Positions 1-4,119 of a DNA stretch of 5,332 nt are shown here, in pieces. The number at the start of each line of letters is the position of its first letter. Position 1 is the stretch's first letter. The DNA is taken from positions 1-5,332 of the forward strand of contig JAICVT010000309.1 of assembly GCA_025935235.1 (NCBI GenBank), written 5' to 3'. The translations under genes were made by a program, and so were the position numbers. The notes beneath the pieces are model-generated. The model saw only the letters and a list, made by a program, of their open reading frames with translations, was not told the origin of the DNA and searched no databases. The stretch comes from Ktedonobacterales bacterium. Its GTDB lineage: Bacteria; Chloroflexota; Ktedonobacteria; Ktedonobacterales; JADMIN01.

Positions 1-140
1 AGCGCCAGGGAGCCGCGCGCAGGCCGCCAGCGCGCCGACTCCAGCGCCAGCGCCACGACCACAAGCAGCCCCACCCCGGCAAGCAGCGCCGCCGCCCACA
101 CCACCAGCGACCCAGGCGGCGCGCACGATTGCTCTGGCAT
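1..140 (-). CDS. N-terminal part of a single-pass membrane protein (partial, runs off left edge)
   Basis: On the minus strand an ATG at 140-138 opens a frame that stays open for 46 codons to the window edge. The product begins MPEQSCAPPGSLVV. Residues 12-33 are an almost uninterrupted run of Ala, Leu, Val and Gly, followed by Glu-Ser-Ala-Arg-Trp-Arg. This fits an N-terminal transmembrane helix with the positive side after it, or an uncleaved signal anchor. A GGGAG ribosome binding site lies six bases upstream of the ATG, and the codons are GC-rich like those of the YyaL-like and NagZ genes, so I take it as a real native gene. The Cys at residue 6 precedes the hydrophobic stretch, so it is not a lipobox. 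Too little is present to name a family. It is divergent from the endonuclease gene at 470. Confidence 0.6.
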   Translation of the reverse strand, partial: MPEQSCAPPGSLVVWAAALLAGVGLLVVVALALESARWRPARGSLA

Positions 141-146
141 AGACCG

Positions 147-151
147 CTCCC
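147..151 (-). promoter_or_regulatory. Ribosome binding site of the minus-strand membrane-protein gene
   Basis: The minus-strand sequence reads GGGAG followed by six bases (CGGTCT) and then ATG. This is a canonical Shine-Dalgarno placement and is the main reason for choosing the ATG at 140 as the start. Confidence 0.55.
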
Positions 152-160
152 ACCATCGTC

Positions 161-220
161 CCAGCCCGCGTAGGCGGGCTTCGCGGCCCACAGGTCATCT
201 AACTGCGGGTTTACCCGCCC
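161..220. repeat. Two adjacent hairpins, probable dispersed intergenic repeat
   Basis: The first hairpin is AGCCCGC (163-169), loop GTAG, then GCGGGCT (174-180), a perfect 7-bp stem. The second is GCGGGT (205-210), loop TT, then ACCCGC (213-218), a perfect 6-bp stem. They are 24 bases apart in a C-rich stretch. Paired short hairpins of this form, with CCCGC/GCGGG stems, resemble dispersed palindromic repeats that I recall from intergenic regions of several high-GC phyla, but only one copy is visible here. They lie upstream of both flanking genes, so a terminator role for either gene is unlikely. A terminator for read-through from elsewhere, or an RNA structure, cannot be excluded. Confidence 0.45.
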
Positions 221-326
221 GTTTCCGTCCCCGCCTCTTTGGACGCTGCCCACGACTCCTATTTTCACCGCTCCATCACTTTTGCCCTGCCGCATCGGCT
301 CCCATCCGGTATAGTCTTCACTGGAG

Positions 327-338
327 AGATGTACATCT
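327..338. promoter_or_regulatory. 12-base perfect palindrome, possible operator
   Basis: AGATGTACATCT is fully self-complementary with no spacer. It lies 131 bases upstream of the endonuclease GTG, in the leader region. About one such palindrome is expected by chance in 5 kb, so the only support is its position between divergent genes. A dimeric regulator site is possible but unproven. Confidence 0.2.
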
Positions 339-367
339 GTAAGCTTGCGAGATGAAACCTTCCTGAT

Positions 368-396
368 TTGTAGGTTGGTTCGGTACTTTCTATTTT
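368..396 (+). promoter_or_regulatory. Weak sigma70-like promoter candidate for the endonuclease gene
   Basis: TTGTAG (368-373) and TATTTT (391-396) are separated by 17 bases. Each matches the -35 or -10 consensus at four of six positions. It lies in the T-rich part of the leader and would give a transcript start near 403, about 65 bases before the GTG at 470. The match is weak and the host's promoter consensus is unknown. Confidence 0.25.
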
Positions 397-460
397 TGGA
401 TATGAGCGGTGCCTAGAGCTGGAAGCGAACCCTATTTGCGTACGAAAGGGGGGGTCTACC

Positions 461-475
461 AGGACGAAAGTGGAG
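461..475 (+). promoter_or_regulatory. Competing ribosome binding sites for the endonuclease start
   Basis: AGGA at 461-464 lies five bases before GTG 470. GGAG at 472-475 lies nine bases before ATG 485. Both pairs are acceptable, so the sequence alone does not settle which start is used; the difference is five residues of non-conserved N-terminus. Confidence 0.4.
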
Positions 476-1396
476 CGAGATAGTATGTCCGAAGCTGATG
501 GCAGACCAAGCAGTGCCACTATGGTTAGCCGTGGCGCATCATCAAGCCCAGCTCCCTGCAAGTCAGGGATCTATGAGATTAGATGTCTGACGACGGATAA
601 GTTCTACATAGGTAGCTCTGTTGATATGCGACAAAGGTGGGCACATCATCGTGCTCGCCTCAATGCAGGTATCCACAAAAATGCCCATCTACAGGCCGCC
701 TGGAACAAATATGGCGAAGCAGACTTTCGGTTTTCGATACTCCAATTTGCCGAACGATCTGAACTTCTGCGCATTGAACAGGAATGGCTGGAGCGCACGA
801 ATTGCGCTGATAGAACGATTGGTTTCAATATTTATGAGGTTGCTGGTTCACCTGGAGGAAGCAGCGTACAGGTCTGGGAAGGCTTTGTCTCGCCTGATGG
901 AGTAGAAACGACGATAGTGAATCTGTATGATTTTTGCCGACAACACAGTCTTGACTTTCCCTCAATGCTGAAACTAGCGCATGGCTCTGGACGGATTAAG
1001 TCATACAAGGGTTGGACGCACAGAAATAGCCCCAGATCAAGGCCGTTCTGTAAGACATACACGGGTTTCGTGGCTCCTGACGGTTCAGAGGTTGGACCTA
1101 TTTTCAACTTGGCCGCATTCTGTCGGGCGCATGGCTTGGAGAAGTCTCACATGGTAGCCCTCTATCATGGTAAGCTGCTAAGTCATAGCGGATGGACCCA
1201 CGTAAATGCGAGAGAACGGATACCATCCTTCCGCACGTACCATGGGTTCGTTGACCCTAGCGGCGTCCCACTGGTCATTACCAACCTGAAGGTGTTTTGC
1301 GAGGAACATGGACTTTCCGTCATTCACATGCATCAGGTAAAGAGCGGCCAGCGGATAAGCCATAAGGGCTGGACCTGGAGAACCTCAAGTGAGTGA
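470..1396 (+). CDS. GIY-YIG endonuclease with three C-terminal DNA-binding-type modules, probable free-standing homing endonuclease
   Basis: The 308-residue protein (numbered from GTG 470; ATG 485 is an equally good start) has a Ser/Ala/Pro-rich N-terminus to about residue 30, then a GIY-YIG nuclease domain at about 31-122. Visible core residues are G33-I34-Y35, Y46-I47-G48, R56 followed by Trp, H60, E103 and N120 in the motif GFNI. By alignment from memory they match the T4 I-TevI active site (Tyr6, Tyr17, Arg27, His31, Glu75, Asn90), so the enzyme should be a metal-dependent DNA nickase or double-strand cutter. Residues 135-305 are three related modules, probably DNA-binding. No frameshift or internal stop is seen. 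GC content is low and codons such as ATA, AGA, GTA and ACA are frequent, unlike the flanking genes, which points to horizontal acquisition. No intron or split host gene is visible, so it appears free-standing. Family assignment is firm; the homing role is inferred. Confidence 0.88.
   Translation: MERDSMSEADGRPSSATMVSRGASSSPAPCKSGIYEIRCLTTDKFYIGSSVDMRQRWAHHRARLNAGIHKNAHLQAAWNKYGEADFRFSILQFAERSELLRIEQEWLERTNCADRTIGFNIYEVAGSPGGSSVQVWEGFVSPDGVETTIVNLYDFCRQHSLDFPSMLKLAHGSGRIKSYKGWTHRNSPRSRPFCKTYTGFVAPDGSEVGPIFNLAAFCRAHGLEKSHMVALYHGKLLSHSGWTHVNARERIPSFRTYHGFVDPSGVPLVITNLKVFCEEHGLSVIHMHQVKSGQRISHKGWTWRTSSE
872..1384 (+). repeat. Three tandem protein modules in the endonuclease C-terminus
   Basis: Residues 138-182, 199-242 and 259-301 of the endonuclease repeat one pattern: Gly-Phe-Val-x-Pro-x-Gly, about eight residues, Asn-Leu-x-x-Phe-Cys, Arg/Glu-x-His-x-Leu, a Met, a Gly with a basic residue, Ser-x-x-Gly-Trp-Thr. 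Each is 43-45 residues long, with linkers of about 16 residues. The layout suggests a beta-hairpin followed by helix-turn-helix, as in the small modules (IENR/NUMOD type) that give homing endonucleases their DNA specificity. I recall similar GFVSPDG...HKGW repeats behind phage HNH nucleases but cannot name the exact Pfam family. The copies are diverged at DNA level, so the duplication is old. Confidence 0.75.
1376..1380 (+). promoter_or_regulatory. Ribosome binding site of the YyaL-like gene, inside the endonuclease coding sequence
   Basis: TGGAG is followed by eight bases and then GTG at 1389. The site uses the Trp and Arg codons of the third endonuclease module. It supports GTG 1389 as the start of the YyaL-like protein, because the next in-frame methionine (codon 67) would delete the conserved CxxC motif. 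Confidence 0.6.
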
Positions 1397-3530
1397 TATT
1401 GCTGCTGAATCTTATGCCCACACCAACCGGCTGATCCACGAGACCAGCCCCTATCTCTTGCAGCATGCCCACAATCCGGTGGACTGGTATCCGTGGAGCG
1501 ACGAGGCATTCGCGCGAGCAAGGGCCGAGGATAAGCCGATCCTGCTCTCGATAGGTTACTCAGCCTGCCATTGGTGTCACGTTCTCATGCATGAATCCTT
1601 TGAGAACGAGGAGACCGCCGCCATTATGAACCGCGAGTACGTCAGCATCAAGGTGGACCGCGAGGAGCGCCCCGACGTGGACGCGCTCTACATGCGGGCT
1701 ACCATCGCGATGACCGGCGGCGGTGGCTGGCCAATGACCGTCTTCCTGACCCCCGACGGCGCGCCGTTCCTGGCTGGCACGTACTTCCCGCCGGTCGCGC
1801 GCCACGGCCTGCCCGGCTTCCCCACGCTGCTGACCAACGTCGCGCGGTGGTACGCGACCAGCCGCGACGAGGTCGAGCAGCAGGCGCAGGCGATGCGCGA
1901 GATCTATCAGGCCGAGCGCGAGCGCACGATACCGATTCCGCCGGGGCTGCTGGAGGATGGCGCCAGCGCGCTCGACCCGTCCACCCTGGCGCGCGCGGCC
2001 AACGCCGACCTCGACGACTTCGATCCACGGGAGGGTGGCACGCGGGGCGCGCCAAAGTTCCCGCACGCCCTGGGGCTGGACTTTCTGCTGCGCATGGAGC
2101 AGCGCCGCCGCTCGTCGGGAGCCGCGCAGGCAGGCGCCGAGGGGCTGCGCGACGACCTGCTGCCGCTGGTGACGCTGACCCTCGACAAGATGGCGGCGGG
2201 CGGCATCTACGACCAGATTGGCGGCGGCTTCCACCGCTATTCCACCGACGCCATCTGGCTCGTCCCCCACTTCGAGAAGATGTTGTACGACAACGCGCTG
2301 CTGGCGCCCGTCTACCTGCGCGCGTGGCAGCTCACCGGCGAGGCCCGCTACCGCCGCATCTGCGAAGAGACGCTGGACTACATCCTGCGCGAGATGACCG
2401 ATCCCAGTGGCGCCTTCTACTCCGCGCAGGATGCCGATAGCGAGGGCGTGGAGGGCAAGTTCTACGTCTGGACGCCCGCCGAACTGCGCGCCATCCTCGG
2501 CGAGGACGACGCGGCGCTGGCGCAGTTGGTCTGGGGCGTCAGCGAGCGCGGCAATTTCGAGGGCCAGAACATCCTGCATGTGGCGCGCGATGTGGAGGAT
2601 GCGGCGAGCGCGCTGGGCGTCGCGCCAGAGGAGGCGCGCGCGGCGCTGGCCCGCGCGCGAGAGAAGCTCTACGCCGCGCGCTCGCAGCGCGTCTGGCCGG
2701 GGCGCGATGACAAGGCCATCACGGCGTGGAACGCCTGGGCGCTGCGCGCCTTCGCCGAGGCGGCGCAGGCGCTGAACCGCGACGACTACCGCGCCGCCAC
2801 GCTGAAGAACGCCGACTTCCTGCTGGCGACAATGCTGCGCGCTGGGCGGCTGCTGCGCGTCTGGCGGCAGGGGCAGGCGCGGCTCGACGCCTATCTGGAG
2901 GACTACGCCGCGCTGGCCAACGCGCTGCTGAGCGTCTACGCGCTGACGGGCGAGCCACGCTACTTCACCGCCGCGCGTGAGCTGTGCGATGATCTGCCGC
3001 GCCGCTTCTGGGATGAGGAGACGCAGAGCTTTTTCGATACCGCCGCCGACCACGAGCGGTTGATTGGCAGACCGCGCGAGCTGAGCGATAATGTCACGCC
3101 AAGCGGCGCGAGCCAGGCCTGTGAGGCGCTGCTGCGGCTGGCTGCGCTGACGGGTGAGTCGCGCTATACTGACCTCGCCGAGCGCGCGCTGTTGCCGCTC
3201 GTCCCCATCATGCTGCGCTCGCCCGGCGGCTTCGGACGCTATCTGGCGGCGCTGGACGACCTGATCGGGCCGTTCTACGAGGTAGCGCTGGTCGGCGCGG
3301 CGGATGACGCGCGGCTGGCGCCCCTGCGTGCTGCGGTGGCCAACCACTACCAGCCGCGGATGGCGCTGGCCTGGGGCGAGCCATCTGAGCCGTCGGCTGC
3401 GCCCGTCGTGCCGTTGCTGGCCGATCGTGGGCTGGTGGCTGGCGCGCCAGCCGCCTACGTCTGCCAGCGCTTCGTCTGTCAGCGCCCCGTCACGTCGCCC
3501 GATGAGCTACGCGCTCTGCTGGAGGGGTGA
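1389..3530 (+). CDS. YyaL/DUF255 family thioredoxin-domain protein (COG1331, SPATA20-like)
   Basis: At 713 residues this is full length for the family (usually about 650-750). The N-terminal thioredoxin-like domain (about 11-180) starts with the family signature TNRLIHETSPYLLQHAHNPV and has the redox motif C60-H-W-C63, then VDREERPDVD (89-98), GGWPM (112-116) and TPDG (121-124). The rest resembles the (alpha/alpha)6-barrel fold of N-acylglucosamine epimerases and six-hairpin glycosidases, with conserved patches APKFP (221-225), GGGFHRYS (278-285), PHFEKMLYDN (293-302), SAQDADSEG (345-353), DDKAITAWN (440-448), SDNVTPSG (from 566) and a C-terminal Cys pair (692 and 697). No signal peptide is seen, so it is probably cytoplasmic. 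The family's biochemical role is not established. GTG 1389 is chosen for its ribosome binding site; the start overlaps the endonuclease stop by eight bases. The first 230 bases or so are lower in GC than the rest. Confidence 0.93.
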   Translation: MSDIAAESYAHTNRLIHETSPYLLQHAHNPVDWYPWSDEAFARARAEDKPILLSIGYSACHWCHVLMHESFENEETAAIMNREYVSIKVDREERPDVDALYMRATIAMTGGGGWPMTVFLTPDGAPFLAGTYFPPVARHGLPGFPTLLTNVARWYATSRDEVEQQAQAMREIYQAERERTIPIPPGLLEDGASALDPSTLARAANADLDDFDPREGGTRGAPKFPHALGLDFLLRMEQRRRSSGAAQAGAEGLRDDLLPLVTLTLDKMAAGGIYDQIGGGFHRYSTDAIWLVPHFEKMLYDNALLAPVYLRAWQLTGEARYRRICEETLDYILREMTDPSGAFYSAQDADSEGVEGKFYVWTPAELRAILGEDDAALAQLVWGVSERGNFEGQNILHVARDVEDAASALGVAPEEARAALARAREKLYAARSQRVWPGRDDKAITAWNAWALRAFAEAAQALNRDDYRAATLKNADFLLATMLRAGRLLRVWRQGQARLDAYLEDYAALANALLSVYALTGEPRYFTAARELCDDLPRRFWDEETQSFFDTAADHERLIGRPRELSDNVTPSGASQACEALLRLAALTGESRYTDLAERALLPLVPIMLRSPGGFGRYLAALDDLIGPFYEVALVGAADDARLAPLRAAVANHYQPRMALAWGEPSEPSAAPVVPLLADRGLVAGAPAAYVCQRFVCQRPVTSPDELRALLEG

Positions 3531-3566
3531 GAACGACGGGTCAATAACGCCATCGCAGTGATGAGT

Positions 3567-3572
3567 GAGGAG
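3567..3572 (+). promoter_or_regulatory. Ribosome binding site of the MazG-like gene
   Basis: GAGGAG lies five bases before GTG 3578. It is a strong Shine-Dalgarno match and fixes the GTG as start; the ATG at 3561 is out of frame. Confidence 0.6.
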
Positions 3573-3577
3573 AGCCT

Positions 3578-3910
3578 GTGGACTGGAAAACCTACCAACG
3601 GCTGGCGATGCGAACGAAGGGCGACACATCGGCGCTGCGCGAGCGGCTGACGCTGGGGGCGCTAGGACTGTCGGGTGAGGCGGGCGAGGTCACCGACCAC
3701 ATCAAGAAGATCGTCTTTCACGATCACGACATTGATCGCGCCGCGCTGGTGAACGAGCTGGGCGACGTGATGTGGTACGTCACCTATCTGCTCGACACGC
3801 TGGAGCTGGAGATGGACGACGTGCTGGAGGCCAATATCGCCAAGCTGCGCGCACGCTACCCCGATGGCTTCGATCCCCAGCGCAGCCGCAACCGCGCGAG
3901 TGAGGAGTAG
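3578..3910 (+). CDS. MazG-like nucleoside triphosphate pyrophosphohydrolase (single domain)
   Basis: This 110-residue, all-alpha protein carries the MazG/all-alpha NTP-PPase metal-binding signature: E34-A-G-E37 in LSGEAGEVTDHIKK, and E60-L-G-D63 in NELGDVMWYV. These acidic residues bind Mg2+ and hydrolyse (d)NTPs to NMP and pyrophosphate. The tail with KLRARYPDGFDPQRSRNR is typical of the short MazG-like proteins of bacteria and phages, which act as dimers or tetramers. It is much shorter than two-domain E. coli MazG, so the symbol mazG is not used. No signal peptide is present; it should be cytosolic and serve nucleotide-pool cleaning, though the substrate cannot be read from sequence. It starts 47 bases after the YyaL-like gene with no visible promoter or terminator between them, so co-transcription is likely. 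Its codon use matches the GC-rich neighbours. Confidence 0.92.
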   Translation: MDWKTYQRLAMRTKGDTSALRERLTLGALGLSGEAGEVTDHIKKIVFHDHDIDRAALVNELGDVMWYVTYLLDTLELEMDDVLEANIAKLRARYPDGFDPQRSRNRASEE

Positions 3911-3933
3911 CCAGCCACGACCTCTCCCCCTGC

Positions 3934-3954
3934 CCCCTCCCCTCCAGGGAGGGG
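3934..3954 (+). terminator. Hairpin downstream of the MazG-like gene, possible terminator
   Basis: CCCCTCCC (3934-3941), a five-base loop CTCCA, and GGGAGGGG (3947-3954) form a perfect 8-bp GC-rich stem starting 24 bases after the MazG-like stop. The sequence after it (AACTTGCTTC) lacks a real T-run, so intrinsic termination on the plus strand is uncertain. It forms part of the left arm of the larger inverted repeat. Confidence 0.4.
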
Positions 3955-4062
3955 AACTTGCTTCAGGCGCACAGTGAACTAGCAAGCGATATCAACCAGC
4001 GCGCCATCCGCACGTTCGCGGCGCGCATCCGCTTGCCAGCGCCGCAAACCCTGGCCCGTGTT

Positions 4063-4087
4063 CCCCCTCCCCTCGCAGGGGTGGGGG
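4063..4087 (-). terminator. Hairpin downstream of the nagZ-like gene, possible terminator
   Basis: CCCCC-T-CCCCT (4063-4073), loop CGC, and AGGGG-T-GGGGG (4077-4087) pair as two 5-bp helices around one T-T mismatch. It begins about 33 bases past the minus-strand stop codon. No T-run follows on the minus strand, so a terminator role is only plausible. It belongs to the right arm of the inverted repeat. Confidence 0.35.
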
Positions 4088-4119
4088 TTAGGGGAGAGGT
4101 TTCGCGCCCCTCATCTCGC

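Larger units (their letters stand above)
141..469. other. Non-coding gap between divergent genes, with a composition change inside
   Basis: No convincing gene lies in these 329 bases. The minus-strand open frame at 265-561 has no recognisable protein features and overlaps the endonuclease start, so I discount it. Up to about 240 the sequence is GC-rich and C-heavy and holds two hairpins (161-220). From about 255 it becomes mixed in composition, like the endonuclease gene that follows. The right part contains a 12-base perfect palindrome (327-338), a weak promoter-like pair (368-396) and a run of seven G (448-454) shortly before the endonuclease start. The composition break suggests that the left edge of an acquired segment lies near 240-260. 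Confidence 0.5.
3920..4100. repeat. Nested inverted repeat (fold-back, MITE-like) between convergent genes
   Basis: The left arm (3920-3957, ACCTCTCCCCCTGCCCCC...GGGGAAC) and the right arm (4060-4100) read in reverse complement (ACCTCTCCCCTAACCCCC...GGGGGAAC) are imperfect copies of one C-rich unit of about 40 bases. Inside them further complementary pairs are nested in order: GGCGC (3966-3970) with GCGCC (4039-4043), GCAAGCG (3982-3988) with CGCTTGC (4030-4036), and GCGCGCC (3999-4005) with GGCGCGC (4020-4026). A transcript could therefore fold into one long interrupted hairpin. No transposase is present, and no target duplication was identified. C-rich units like the arms are common dispersed repeats in some Chloroflexota as I recall; copy number cannot be judged here. 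Confidence 0.6.

Noticed and set aside
255..469. Possible group I intron remnant carrying the endonuclease.
   Set aside because: GIY-YIG genes are often intron-borne, but I could not identify P3/P7-type core pairings or a gene split across the cassette; the YyaL-like protein starts intact after it.
442..470. Direct repeat ACGAAAG (442-448 and 464-470) and a run of seven G (448-454) before the endonuclease start.
   Set aside because: The repeat is too short to be meaningful, and a run of seven G outside the coding sequence is not by itself evidence of phase variation.
265..561. A minus-strand open frame of 98 codons in the endonuclease leader.
   Set aside because: No conserved features or convincing hydrophobic pattern, and it overlaps the start of the well-supported endonuclease gene.
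1560..3347. A long minus-strand open frame of 595 codons opposite the YyaL-like gene.
   Set aside because: Its product is a low-complexity Arg/Gln/Val/Ala-rich sequence with no domain signature. It arises because high-GC codon bias suppresses stop codons on the opposite strand, while the plus-strand frame has clear family motifs throughout.
3681..3772. Considering the MazG-like protein as an antitoxin or defence component.
   Set aside because: There is no toxin-like or defence gene next to it, and the short single-domain form is a common housekeeping or phage nucleotide pyrophosphohydrolase.
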